A stretch of 64,000 bases of DNA from JAAYCB01 sp012744395 (GTDB lineage: Bacteria; Planctomycetota; Planctomycetia; Pirellulales; Thermoguttaceae). The stretch is taken from the NCBI GenBank assembly GCA_028703175.1, contig JAQVNJ010000009.1:22077-86076 (forward strand), written 5' to 3'. Shown piece after piece: positions 8,838 through 17,904 of the stretch. How positions within the stretch are numbered: the stretch's first letter is position 1; every line of letters starts with the position of its first letter. The translations under genes and the position numbers were made by a program. The notes beneath the pieces are model-generated. The model had not been told where the DNA came from. It saw only the letters and a program-made list of their open reading frames with translations, and made no database searches.

Positions 8838-9448
8838 GGCCGTTCCAGGACCAGCGTCAGCTCGAATCGCTTCAGCGGGTCGGTGGCTTTCAAGACAGCG
8901 GCCGGGCGGACCCAGAGATAGCTGTGGGGCGGGTTCCCCTGCGATGGGACTTCGAACAGGATCACATTCGGCGCGTTGGTCGGGCGGTTGACGAAGCCGT
9001 AGTGCGTCGCCAACAGGTGCAGCAACCGCCGGTAGTCGCCCGTCGTGCCGGCGAAGGTGATCCGCTGCAACTGCCGCTCGGCGTTGTAGTAGTAAGTCAG
9101 CGAACCGGCCAAGTCGTCCTCCGCCGTTCCCGTGACCAGCGGCACGCGAAAACCCTGAAGATCGAGATCGGCCAGCGCGGTGGTCACGCGCGGCCAGCGA
9201 TCGGCGATCCACTGGGGAGTCAAATCGAATCGCAGGATTTCCCAGAACTGGTTGACATCGCCCCCCTCGAGGGGCAATGGCGGGAGTTCACCCGGGCCGG
9301 GCGCTTCCGCCGCATCCGGCGAGGCCTGCGAGCCGCCCGGAGTCAGCGAGGCCGTCAATTCAGACATCCACTCCGGGCTCGTGTAGTAGACGACCGGGCC
9401 GAAAATGGCCCCGACCGGAATCGCCAAGGAGATCAGCTTTCTCAACAT
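8834..9448 (-). CDS. Planctomycete-specific membrane-anchored protein
   Basis: A protein of 204 residues with an N-terminal hydrophobic segment (residues 4-22) that may be a signal anchor. A proline/glycine-rich linker follows, then a domain with conserved-looking blocks FWEILRFDLTPQWIADRWPR, FRVPLVTGT and DDLAGSLTYYY. I recall similar proteins across planctomycetes, possibly the DUF6690 family, but cannot confirm the number. The function is unknown. GGAG lies upstream of the ATG. It is convergent with the diadenylate cyclase and overlaps its stop codon. Confidence 0.72.
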   Translation of the reverse strand: MLRKLISLAIPVGAIFGPVVYYTSPEWMSELTASLTPGGSQASPDAAEAPGPGELPPLPLEGGDVNQFWEILRFDLTPQWIADRWPRVTTALADLDLQGFRVPLVTGTAEDDLAGSLTYYYNAERQLQRITFAGTTGDYRRLLHLLATHYGFVNRPTNAPNVILFEVPSQGNPPHSYLWVRPAAVLKATDPLKRFELTLVLERP

Positions 9449-9992
9449 CCGCCCGCTCCTCGAAAACGCCGCCCGCCGGCAGCGGCACGTCTGCCTCTCC
9501 GATCATTCATGAATCGGCCTCGCTGACGCGTCGGGTTGGGAGGGGCCCTCGCCGACGCGTCGGGTAATAAGTAGGCTGGGCCAGCGCGGTTCTTCCCTGG
9601 TCTTTATTCGGTTTCGAGCCGGCTGCCGCTTTCTCCAGCCGCCGCGCGACGATGCGGACTGCCCAATGCGTTCACGATCGCCAGAACGTAAAGCCGCAAC
9701 GACCGGGGCAGACTGCCCCGCTCGGGCCGGCCCCCCCGTCCCCTGAAAAAAACTGTCCCTTGTCCTCGGTCTCAAGTCGGGGGACGCAAACCTGCCGCAA
9801 CCATCCAGGGCTTGGCCGCTCATGGCGGCGGACAACGGGATGAATCCAGCCGAATGATCCGGGCGGACGGACTCTCCGCCTCACCCCCCCGCTTGCGGAT
9901 GCCAGGCCTCCGGGCTATTTTCTTTCTCTGCCGGACTGGCACTGCCCAGGAGGCATCCCTGACCGAATCGCTCCTTCTTTTTCCACCCCCCT
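9449..9992. other. Intergenic gap with short repeats
   Basis: This gap is 544 bases long and divergent (promoters for both flanking genes). A 19-base direct repeat with one mismatch, CCTCGCYGACGCGTCGGGT, occurs at 9518-9536 and 9547-9565. A palindromic ATTCATGAAT lies at about 9505-9515. I see no gene or RNA family. Confidence 0.5.
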
Positions 9993-11231
9993 TTGTGCCG
10001 GGCATTGAACACTCCCATCTCCCTTGACGACATCCGCTGGCTGGTCGGCCCTGAAGGCGCGGGACTGTTGGCCGAGTTGGGCCGGTCAGCGGGCTCGTTG
10101 GCGGCGATCGCCGAACGCTTGAAGCGCCGGTTTTCGCCGGAGCGGGTCCATTTGGCGCTGGAGCAGATCGAGCTCCGCCGCCGCGCTGCTCGCAAGTTCC
10201 CCGACGCTCCGAGGATGTTCTTTCTCCCGGAGACGATTCAACAGGCGACCGATCGGTGGATCGCCGGCTACAAGGCCGGGCGGTTTCCCGCCGGAGAGCC
10301 GCTGGCCGACCTCTGCTGTGGAATCGGCGGCGACCTGCTGGGGCTGGCGGCCCGCGGACCGGTGACCGCGGTGGATGCGAGCGCCGCCGCGCTGGCCGTG
10401 GCCGAGGCGAACCTGCGAAGCCTCCTCCCGCCGGGGCAGGGCGTCCCGCCGTGCGAGTTCCGCGCCGAAGACGCCGGGCGGTTTCGGGTCGACCGGTTCG
10501 CGGCATGGCACCTCGATCCGGATCGGCGCGCCGGTGGCCGCAGAACCACCCGCCTGGACGGCTGCCAGCCGGGGCCGGCAACGATCGATCGCCTGCTTCT
10601 TGAGTGTCCCAACGGGGCGATCAAGCTGGCTCCGGCCAGCGAAACGCCCCAGGGCTGGCAGCGCGAGGCCGAACTTGAGTGGATTTCGCGCGACCGCGAG
10701 TGCCGCCAGCAGGTGGCCTGGTTCGGCGCTCTGGCCGGCAATCCGGGGCTTCGCCGGGCAACGATCTTGCGGAGCCGGTCGGATGGGTCGGCGATTGTCG
10801 GGACCGTGGTTGGCCAGGCCCACCGGCGGTTGCCAACGGCGGATCGGCTGGGGCGCTACGTCTTCGACCCGGATTCCGCGGTGATTGCCGCAGGGCTCAC
10901 CGGCCACCTCGCGCGGCGGCACGCGCTGGCGGCGATCCATCCGGCGGCGAGTTACCTGACGGGCGACGATCTGCTCGACGACGGCTGCCTCCAGTGCTTC
11001 GAGGTCAGCGATGCGTTGCCCTTCGACCGCAAGCGGCTCCGCGCGCTGGTCCGCCAGCGCGGGATCGGGCGGCTGGAAATCAAGGTCCGCGGAGTGGACG
11101 GCAATCCCGAGCGGATCCGCCGCGAGTTGCGTCTTCAGGGGAGCGGTGAGGCCGTCTTGCTGCTCGCCCGTGCCGGACGCCGTGCCGTGGCGATCCTCGC
11201 CCGGCGGATCAGGCCGCACGGCGCTGCGTAG
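9993..11231 (+). CDS. Class I SAM-dependent methyltransferase with THUMP-like C-terminal domain
   Basis: A protein of 412 residues. The Rossmann methyltransferase core has the SAM motif LADLCCGIGGDLLGLA at about residues 104-119 and an acidic strand end AVDAS at about 125. The C-terminal 90 residues (SYLTGDDLLDD to LAR) match the THUMP-like domain found after such methyltransferases, where LEIKVRGV and GEAVLLLAR are typical blocks. The substrate is not known; RNA is likely by family. The start is uncertain. TTG at 9993 has no visible Shine-Dalgarno, and a TTG at 10005 is an alternative. An internal deletion is not evident. Confidence 0.82.
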   Translation: MCRALNTPISLDDIRWLVGPEGAGLLAELGRSAGSLAAIAERLKRRFSPERVHLALEQIELRRRAARKFPDAPRMFFLPETIQQATDRWIAGYKAGRFPAGEPLADLCCGIGGDLLGLAARGPVTAVDASAAALAVAEANLRSLLPPGQGVPPCEFRAEDAGRFRVDRFAAWHLDPDRRAGGRRTTRLDGCQPGPATIDRLLLECPNGAIKLAPASETPQGWQREAELEWISRDRECRQQVAWFGALAGNPGLRRATILRSRSDGSAIVGTVVGQAHRRLPTADRLGRYVFDPDSAVIAAGLTGHLARRHALAAIHPAASYLTGDDLLDDGCLQCFEVSDALPFDRKRLRALVRQRGIGRLEIKVRGVDGNPERIRRELRLQGSGEAVLLLARAGRRAVAILARRIRPHGAA

Positions 11232-11449
11232 CGGCGGCGGCCGGCGGCTGGTCCACCCGGCGGCCTGGAGCGGTTCGGTTTGCGGGCAGCCGGGGTTGGC
11301 GTTGCCGCGGTCGCCGGCCGGTCGGCTGGCGGCGCCCTACGCAGACTCGAGGCCGGCGCTAGAATAGCCAGAGGGTGGAGAGCAGGAAGGTTTTCGGCCT
11401 CTCGAAGAAGGTGGGTTCCGGGTTCGAGGAGGGGAACGGAAGAAGGCGT

Positions 11450-12865
11450 ATGAGTGCGTTGACGAAAGCGAAGAACCTGCGCGACTTGCGGGCGAGCGGT
11501 TGGGTCTCCCGGACCGTCAAGGAGGAGCTCCGCGAGAACTTTCTGCACATGCTCAGCAGGGGCGACGAGCTGTTTCCGGGAATTGTCGGCTACGATGACA
11601 CCGTGGTCCCCGAAATCAACCTCGGCCTGATTGCCGGCCACGATCTGCTTTTTCTCGGCGAGAAGGGGCAGGCCAAGAGCCGGCTGATGCGCCTCCTGGT
11701 CCGGTTTCTCGATGAGGAGATTCCCTACCTCGACCTGCCGGGCGTGCCCGTCCACGAAGACCCGTTTGCGCCGATCACGTCGGAGGGGCGGCGCGTCGTG
11801 GCCGAGGCGCCGCCCGAGGAGATTCCCATCGGCTGGTGGCGCCGAGAAGACCGCTATGCCGAGCGGCTCGCCCCGGGCACGAAGTTCGCCGACGTGATCG
11901 GCGAAATCGATCCGGCCAAGCTGGCGACCGGCGCGAGCATGTCGGCCGAGGACGCCCTGCATTTCGGGCTGATCCCCCGCATGCACCGGGGCATCTTCGC
12001 GATGAACGAGCTGCCGGAGCTCGACGAGCTGGTCCAGGTCGGGCTGTTCAACATCCTCGAAGAGCGCGACGTGCAGATTCGCGGCTACCCGATCCGATTC
12101 AACCTCGACGTGGCGATCCTGTTTTCGGCGAACCCGGCAACCTACAACCGCAGCGGCAAGGTCATCCCGCAATTGAAGGACCGCATCGGCTCGGTGATCC
12201 ACACGCATTATCCGCGCGCGCGGGAGCTGGGGATCGAGATCACCCGCCAAGAGGCGGGAATCCCCCTGGACGGCGCTTTTCCGGTCGTTGTCCCCTACTT
12301 TATGAGCGAGGTCATCGAGCAGATCAGCATCGTCGCGCGCCGATCGAAATACATCGACCAGCAGTCGGGCGTCAGCGCCCGGCTGAGCATCGCCAACCAC
12401 CGTGCGATGGTCGCCAGCGCCCGGCATCGGGCCGCAGTGCTGGGAGAATGCCCGGCCGTCCCCCGCGTCAGCGACCTGGGCCATCTCTATTCCACCTCGC
12501 TCGGCAAGCTCGAGCTCGACATGATGTCGAGCCACCAGATGTCGGACCGCCAGGTGCTCGACGCAATCGTCGCCGAGGCGATTCGCGACGTGTTCGACGA
12601 ATACGTCGAGCAGCACGGCCTGGAGGAGATCACGGAGATCTTCGCCCGCGGGGTCAAGATCGAGGTGGGCGACATGCTGCCTTCGGAGGAATACGCGCGG
12701 CGTCTCCAGCGGGTCCCCCCGGCCTGGGAGGCGGCCTTCGAGGTCAACGCCGCCAGCGACGCCGCGATGCGGGCCTCGTGCGTCGAATTCGTGCTCGCCG
12801 GACTCTACGCCCACGAAACGATCTCGCGCAGCCAGCGCCACGGGCGGATCGTCTACGAGGTCTGA
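11450..12865 (+). CDS. Magnesium-chelatase/MoxR-type AAA+ ATPase
   Basis: A protein of 471 residues from ATG 11450 (AGAAGG upstream). The Walker A motif is GEKGQAKS at 70-77. The Walker B region is GIFAMNELPE at 181-190, with Asn-Glu where most AAA+ proteins have Asp-Glu. The sensor-1 strand is ILFSANP. An insertion between A and B (about 95-165) and the C-terminal helical lid are as in ChlI/BchI-like proteins. Such ATPases usually work with a VWA-domain partner to remodel or load metal into a target. No VWA gene is adjacent here. Bacteriochlorophyll synthesis is not implied. The target is unknown. Confidence 0.85.
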   Translation: MSALTKAKNLRDLRASGWVSRTVKEELRENFLHMLSRGDELFPGIVGYDDTVVPEINLGLIAGHDLLFLGEKGQAKSRLMRLLVRFLDEEIPYLDLPGVPVHEDPFAPITSEGRRVVAEAPPEEIPIGWWRREDRYAERLAPGTKFADVIGEIDPAKLATGASMSAEDALHFGLIPRMHRGIFAMNELPELDELVQVGLFNILEERDVQIRGYPIRFNLDVAILFSANPATYNRSGKVIPQLKDRIGSVIHTHYPRARELGIEITRQEAGIPLDGAFPVVVPYFMSEVIEQISIVARRSKYIDQQSGVSARLSIANHRAMVASARHRAAVLGECPAVPRVSDLGHLYSTSLGKLELDMMSSHQMSDRQVLDAIVAEAIRDVFDEYVEQHGLEEITEIFARGVKIEVGDMLPSEEYARRLQRVPPAWEAAFEVNAASDAAMRASCVEFVLAGLYAHETISRSQRHGRIVYEV

Positions 12866-12965
12866 GTCCCCTCGCCGGCGATCTGCGCCTGGCGGCCTGG
12901 CAAGCGCCAGCCGCCACGGGCGGCTGGCGACGGAACGAATTCCGAGCGACCAGAACCAGCCGGCC

Positions 12966-15011
12966 TCAGGGTCTCTCGGTGGGGCCGGGCCCGGCGGAGC
13001 GACGGCGCGCGGCGTCCAGCGGAGCGGCCTGGTCTGCGCCGCGGATTGCCGCCACGAGCCGCTCGAGCGAACCGTCCTTCCGCAAGTACGTGGCGGCGCC
13101 GGCATCGAGCATCGCTTGGGCCATGTCGCCCTCTTCGTACATCGACAGCGCGATCACCCGCACGGCCGGCATCGCCTGAAGGAGGCGGCGGGTCGCCTCC
13201 AGTCCGTTCATCTGCGGCATCACGACGTCCATCACGACCACATCCGGCTTGACCTGCTCGGCCAGTTGGATCGCTGCCTGCCCGTCGCCCGCCTCGCCGA
13301 CAATCTCCAGGTCCGGGTATTCCCCGAGGAGATTCGCCAGTCCGCGGCGAAACATCGGATGGTCGTCGGCCAGCAAGACGCGCAGGACCTCGTGGGGGCG
13401 AAAATCGTCGCCGGCGGCGGCCGGGCGTTTTCTTCCGCCGTCGCCTTGGCGGCCCTCGGCCCGGCCGCTCGGCGCCGGTCGTGGCGACTTGACCGTGAGG
13501 ATCACGCGCGTCCCCCGGTCGCCCGCCGAATCGATCTCCATCCGCCCGCCGAGCAGTGCCAGCCGCTCGCGGATGCTGAACAGTCCGAATCCCGGATTCT
13601 GGGCATCGCGTTGCAGCGCGTCGTCCGCCAGTCCGACCCCCTCGTCCTCGACGGTGACCCGCAGCGTCTCGTCGCCGGCCAGGGCCACCCGGACGGTCGC
13701 CTTCCGGGTCCCGGCGTGTTTGACGACGTTGAACAGCAATTCCCGCACGGCGTCGAAGAGAAACACCCGCAGGTCCTCGGTGGCGGGTTCGGCGCCGGCC
13801 TCCATCCGCACCGTGACGCCGCACCCGTGCTTTTCCTGCATCCGCCGGGCAAGCCAGTCCAGGGCCGCGCCAAACCCCGCATCGTAGAGCACCGGAGGGC
13901 TCAGCTCGACCGTCAACGATCGGGAGACATCGATCGATTCGTCGAGCAGCTGGCCGACGCGGCCGAGGCGATCCCGCTGCTTCTGGTCGGCGGCCCGCTT
14001 GGCGAGGATGCCGACCTTGAGTTTTGCCGCCACCAGCAACTGCTGCAAATGGTCGTGGAGCGTCTGCGCCAGCCGCCGGCGTTCGCGCTGCTCGGTGAGC
14101 GTCAACTCCGAGGCCAGCGCCCGCAACTGGCGGGCCCGCCGCTCGGCGACGAGCGTCCGCTCGGCGACCCGCTCTTCCAGGGTTTCATTGATCTCGCGGA
14201 GTTCCCGCTCGCTCTCCCTCAAGTTGCGGAACAACACCGAATAGGGCGATGTCAGCCCGACCTCGACAAACGCCACGTACATCAAGTACGACGCGAGCAG
14301 CTTGAGCAGGTGGCCGATAAGGTTTGCCATGCCGGTCACGTCGTCGTAGATCGTGAAGGCGATTTCCGAGGCGATCGTCGCGCCGATCGTCAAGCCCAAG
14401 AGCCGGAAGACGTCGATGTCGAGGTCCTCGCGGCGGGCGGCCAGGAGCGCCAGCCCCACGGCCATCACCAGGCCGATCGCGTATTCGCTGGCGATCTTGA
14501 AGGTCGTCAGCCCCTCGCCGGCGACGAAGCAAGTGGGGAAGATCTCCCAGGCAAAGATCGAGGCCAGCAGCGCCGCCGCCGTAATCGCATACACGGCGAA
14601 GATCAGCCGGGCGTCGAAATGCTGCCGCAGGAAGAGCGGCGCGGCGAGGAACGTCGACGCCTGAATGAACCGCCCCGCCAGCCAGAGCTGTGTCGCCAGA
14701 TTCGGGCCCGCGTCGAAGACCCCCATCTGGTCGTAGGCCAGCGTGTGCAGCAGGTCGACGAACCCGACGAACAGGGAGGCGATCCCGATCAACAGGAAGA
14801 AGCCGTTGTCGAGAAAACGGCGGGCGTTCCAGAAGACCGTGAACACCCCGAACGTCAGGGCGATGCTGAACAGCTCGGCGAGACTGTGAAACAGCAGGTA
14901 ATTGTGGCATCGCGCCAGCAACACGCCGACAAGCACCACCGAGATCACCAGTAGGGATGAGCGGCGGAGCGGCCAATGTCTGTGCCGGGTCTCCTGTGTC
15001 ATGCGATTCAT
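12966..15011 (-). CDS. MASE3 sensor histidine kinase with C-terminal receiver domain
   Basis: A protein of 681 residues from ATG 15011. Residues 18-250 contain about seven or eight membrane segments with the MASE3 pattern (FHSLAELFSIALTFGVF, FVGFVDLLHTLAYDQMG). A short coiled coil leads to a NarL-type dimerisation domain with phospho-acceptor His319 (RRRLAQTLHDHLQQ), then a HATPase_c domain (VRELLFNVVKHA, DEGVGL, GFGLFSIRERL). After a linker, the last 130 residues form a receiver domain with LLADDHP, phospho-acceptor Asp595 (VVMDVVMPQMNG) and the Lys motif YLRKDGS. There is no DNA-binding output domain. It is divergent from the BON/sigma-factor genes. Confidence 0.93.
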   Translation of the reverse strand: MNRMTQETRHRHWPLRRSSLLVISVVLVGVLLARCHNYLLFHSLAELFSIALTFGVFTVFWNARRFLDNGFFLLIGIASLFVGFVDLLHTLAYDQMGVFDAGPNLATQLWLAGRFIQASTFLAAPLFLRQHFDARLIFAVYAITAAALLASIFAWEIFPTCFVAGEGLTTFKIASEYAIGLVMAVGLALLAARREDLDIDVFRLLGLTIGATIASEIAFTIYDDVTGMANLIGHLLKLLASYLMYVAFVEVGLTSPYSVLFRNLRESERELREINETLEERVAERTLVAERRARQLRALASELTLTEQRERRRLAQTLHDHLQQLLVAAKLKVGILAKRAADQKQRDRLGRVGQLLDESIDVSRSLTVELSPPVLYDAGFGAALDWLARRMQEKHGCGVTVRMEAGAEPATEDLRVFLFDAVRELLFNVVKHAGTRKATVRVALAGDETLRVTVEDEGVGLADDALQRDAQNPGFGLFSIRERLALLGGRMEIDSAGDRGTRVILTVKSPRPAPSGRAEGRQGDGGRKRPAAAGDDFRPHEVLRVLLADDHPMFRRGLANLLGEYPDLEIVGEAGDGQAAIQLAEQVKPDVVVMDVVMPQMNGLEATRRLLQAMPAVRVIALSMYEEGDMAQAMLDAGAATYLRKDGSLERLVAAIRGADQAAPLDAARRRSAGPGPTERP

Positions 15012-15330
15012 CCCTCGCCGGGTGTTGTTCCCTTGCCGCGTCTTCAGCGCGTCGCCCGGGGCAGCCTCCCCCCGCCCCCGCGGGTCGACCGAGCCGGTCC
15101 GACCGCCGCAAGTCGCCTCTCTCCAAAGGTTAGCGATTCCGGCCGGGCGCCGCGAGGCCTCGCGGCGAATGCCGCCGCATAGGGGATTCCCCGATCCGGC
15201 ATCGGGGCGTTCCCAGGGCAAGGAGAGGGGTTACTCCCGATTCCACGCTTCGGGGGCCGCGAGCTAGAATCCTTGACACGTTTATGATGCATCATCCACG
15301 ACGCCAATACTCGGCCACAACACTGCAACG
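15012..15330. other. Divergent regulatory region with a 12-base palindrome
   Basis: This gap between the sensor kinase and the BON-domain gene is 319 bases long. TTGACA at 15273-15278 is followed by the perfect palindrome ATGATGCATCAT at 15284-15295, in the spacer position of a plus-strand promoter. No good -10 element is seen. It could be an operator but this is a weak inference. Confidence 0.4.
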
Positions 15331-15657
15331 ATGCCAACGCACCTGATGTTCTCCCGATTTGTCAAACACTTCTCGGCCTCCCGGACGACTGGGGCCGAGT
15401 CCCCGTCAGGCGCCTCCGGCGACCAATCCACCAACGGCGGCCTGGCGGAGAAGGCGCTGGCGGTCGAGGCCCGCCTCCGCCAGTCGCTGAACCTGGCCGA
15501 CGCGAACATCTGGTGCGAGGTCGTTGGCGAGAGAATTGTCCTCCGCGGGCACGTGCCGACGCACTCGGCCCGGCATTCCGCGCGGGCCGCGGCGGAGGAG
15601 GCCTGCGGCTGCAAGATCGAAAACCAGCTGGGAGTTGTCCCGAGTCCGCTGGAGTGA
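15331..15657 (+). CDS. Small BON-domain-like protein
   Basis: A protein of 108 residues. Residues 40-103 (VEARLRQSLNLADANIWCEV, ERIVLRGHVPTHSARHSA, CKIENQLGV) follow the alpha-beta-beta-alpha-beta order of a BON domain, a small fold often linked to envelope or lipid binding. No clear signal peptide is visible. An internal Met at 15346 is an alternative start. The sigma-factor gene begins 103 bases downstream on the same strand, so the two may be co-transcribed. Confidence 0.68.
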   Translation: MPTHLMFSRFVKHFSASRTTGAESPSGASGDQSTNGGLAEKALAVEARLRQSLNLADANIWCEVVGERIVLRGHVPTHSARHSARAAAEEACGCKIENQLGVVPSPLE

Positions 15658-15760
15658 CCTCCGGGGCGTTCCCCCGGCAATTGGACGGCATCCCGGGCCA
15701 AGACCACCCGGTCGGGCAGACACCCCAATAAGGGCAGCAAAAGGAAACAGGACCACGACG

Positions 15761-17263
15761 ATGATCGGCTATGAAGTAACCGCTCCACGGAACAGTCAAA
15801 CGCAGACCCTGCCGCGGCCGCTCTCGGTTGGCGGCCGGAAGGCGGCCGGCGTCCCGGCCGCCCGATCCCCCGAGGAACTCAATTATCTCACGGTCGAGCA
15901 ATTGGCCGGCCGGTTCAACGTCTCCACGAAGACGATCTCGCGCTGGCGCCGGCTGGGCCTGGCCGCGCGGTGTTTTTCCTGCGACGGGCGCTCGCGGATC
16001 GGCTTCGACCACCAGGACGTGGCGCGCTTCATTGCCGAAAACCCGGCTCGTGTCCGCCGCGGCGCCGGCTTCTCGCAACTGACCCAAGAAGAGAAGGGCC
16101 GGATCATTCAGCGCGCCAGGGAGCTTGCCCAGGCCGGCGGCCGGCCCGCGACCGTCACCAAGACCCTCGCCAACGAGACCGGCCGAAGCATCGAGACGAT
16201 CCGCTATACGCTGAAGAATTACGATCGCGCCAATCCGCAGAGCCCGGTCTTCCCCTATGGCTACGGGCCGCTCGGCCCGGACGTCAAGCGGAGGATCTAT
16301 CGGCAGAGTTGCCGCGGCGAGTCGATCGAGGCCCTCGCCCGGCGGTTCCACCGTCCCCGAACCGTGATCCGTCGCGTGATCCAGGAAATCCGCGCCGAGC
16401 GGATTTTCGAGCTTCCCCTCGACTTTATCCCCAACCCGCTCTTCGCGCGGGTCCGCACCAAGAGCCAGATCGCCGAGATCGTGGGCCAGCCGCCCGCGCC
16501 GGCAACCAAGGCGGTCGCCCCGCGGGTTCCGCCCGGACTGCCCGCCTACCTGCAAAGCCTCTATGAAGTGCCGCTGCTCTCGCGCGAGGAAGAGGCGCAC
16601 CTGTTCCGCAAAATGAACTACCTCAAGTACCGGGCCGGTAAGCTTCGCGAGGAGCTCGATCCGGCCCGCCCCCGCGTGCGGTTGATGGACCGCATCGAAG
16701 AACTGTACGCCGAGGTGGTTGCCACCAAGAACCGCATCATTCGCGCCAACCTCCGCCTCGTTGTCTCGATTGCCAAGCGGCATGTCCAGCAAGCTGGCAC
16801 CCTCTTCGAGCTGATCAGCGACGGCAACATCTCCCTGATCCGCGCGGTCGAGAAATTCGACTTCTCGCTGGGCAACAAGTTCAGCACCTACGCGAGCTGG
16901 GCGATCATGAAGAATTTCGCCCGCTCGATCCCCAACGAACACGTCCAGCTCGACCGATTCCGCACCGGGTGCGAAGAGCTCTTCGGCGCCGCCGCCGACG
17001 CGCGCCCCGACGCCCTCGAACAGGAAAACGCCCAGGCCAGGCACGAGGCGGACATCGGCCGAATCCTCCGCCATCTCGACCCGCGCGAGCGCGACATCGT
17101 CAGGCGGCGTTTCGGCCTCGACCGCCAGCTCGAGCCGCGGACGCTCAAGCAGATCGGCAAAGAGATGGGCGTCAGCAAGGAGCGGGTCCGGCAGATCGAG
17201 GTCCGCGCGCTGGCCAAGCTCCGCCAGGCCGCGCTCGACGAAAACATCCAGCTGCCCGACTGA
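15761..17263 (+). CDS. Sigma-70-family factor with N-terminal helix-turn-helix domains
   Basis: A protein of 500 residues from ATG 15761. Residues 42-93 form a MerR/excisionase-like HTH (LTVEQLAGRFNVSTKTISRW). Two further HTH-like segments lie at about 105-152 (ATVTKTLANETGRSIETIRY) and 175-210 (SIEALARRFHRPRTVIRRV). Sigma region 1.2 follows at 259-290, region 2 at 325-392 (including NLRLVVSIAKRH and FSTYASWAIMKNFAR) and region 4 at 435-490 (LKQIGKEMGVSKERVRQIE). Between regions 2 and 4 only about 40 residues remain, so region 3 seems shortened or missing. It is cytoplasmic and directs RNA polymerase to an unknown promoter set. No anti-sigma gene is adjacent. Confidence 0.9.
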   Translation: MIGYEVTAPRNSQTQTLPRPLSVGGRKAAGVPAARSPEELNYLTVEQLAGRFNVSTKTISRWRRLGLAARCFSCDGRSRIGFDHQDVARFIAENPARVRRGAGFSQLTQEEKGRIIQRARELAQAGGRPATVTKTLANETGRSIETIRYTLKNYDRANPQSPVFPYGYGPLGPDVKRRIYRQSCRGESIEALARRFHRPRTVIRRVIQEIRAERIFELPLDFIPNPLFARVRTKSQIAEIVGQPPAPATKAVAPRVPPGLPAYLQSLYEVPLLSREEEAHLFRKMNYLKYRAGKLREELDPARPRVRLMDRIEELYAEVVATKNRIIRANLRLVVSIAKRHVQQAGTLFELISDGNISLIRAVEKFDFSLGNKFSTYASWAIMKNFARSIPNEHVQLDRFRTGCEELFGAAADARPDALEQENAQARHEADIGRILRHLDPRERDIVRRRFGLDRQLEPRTLKQIGKEMGVSKERVRQIEVRALAKLRQAALDENIQLPD

Positions 17264-17358
17264 TCCGGCGGCAATCCGCAGCGCGCCGGCGCGGACAAGT
17301 CTGGCTCCCGCTGGCCGTTCCTGGCCGCCGCGTAGGGGACACGCGTCGCGCTTCCGCG

Positions 17359-17715
17359 TTACCCGCGCCGGGCCCGCTTCTGCACGTCGGTTTCGAGCAT
17401 CCCGAAAGTCGCCTCGTGGCGCTGCACCGTCATTTGCAGGACCTGCACCAGCCGTTTCGCCGTGTAGAGGTTGGTGACGATCCGCTGCGTGACGACGATC
17501 GGCTGCGTCGGCACGCCGGCCGGCTGCGGATTGAGGCCGAAATCGATCACCAACTCTTCTGGTGTGCCGGTCACGCGGCAGAAATTGGCGTAGCACGCCT
17601 TGACCTTGGTATCATCCACCTCCAGGTGGCGGGCCGCTTGCGGGGTGGGCTTGGGAGCGGCCGGCTGAGCGGCGTCGGAGGGGGTGGGGGTGGCATCGCG
17701 AGTGGGCTCGTCCAA
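17359..17715 (-). CDS. DUF3467 family protein
   Basis: A protein of 118 residues. After a proline/alanine-rich leader, residues 33-112 match the DUF3467 pattern: KACYANFCRVTGTPEELVID, then FGLNPQP, TQRIVTNLYTAKRLVQ and RHEATFGMLETD. The family is small, soluble, and common in planctomycetes and other bacteria, with no known role. It is convergent with the sigma-factor gene, and the next gene downstream of its own promoter region is on the same strand. Confidence 0.85.
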   Translation of the reverse strand: MDEPTRDATPTPSDAAQPAAPKPTPQAARHLEVDDTKVKACYANFCRVTGTPEELVIDFGLNPQPAGVPTQPIVVTQRIVTNLYTAKRLVQVLQMTVQRHEATFGMLETDVQKRARRG

Positions 17716-17904
17716 GGGAGGACTCCTTTTGTTCCTGGAAATGGTGGGCTCTTACGGAATTCTGTATCTCGTTCTCCGTGTCAGGGCAAGCCAAGCGCCG
17801 CAGGATTTCGCCAAATCGGCGGCGTCCACCTCCTCGACCAGTCCGATCATCCACGATATGCGGAGAAGACCGCCGCGGCGACGATCCGCTTGGCGGGGGG
17901 AGGG

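Noticed and set aside
11450..12865. Bacteriochlorophyll synthesis (Mg chelatase subunit I)
   Set aside because: No chlH/chlD or other bch genes are near. The ATPase family is broad.
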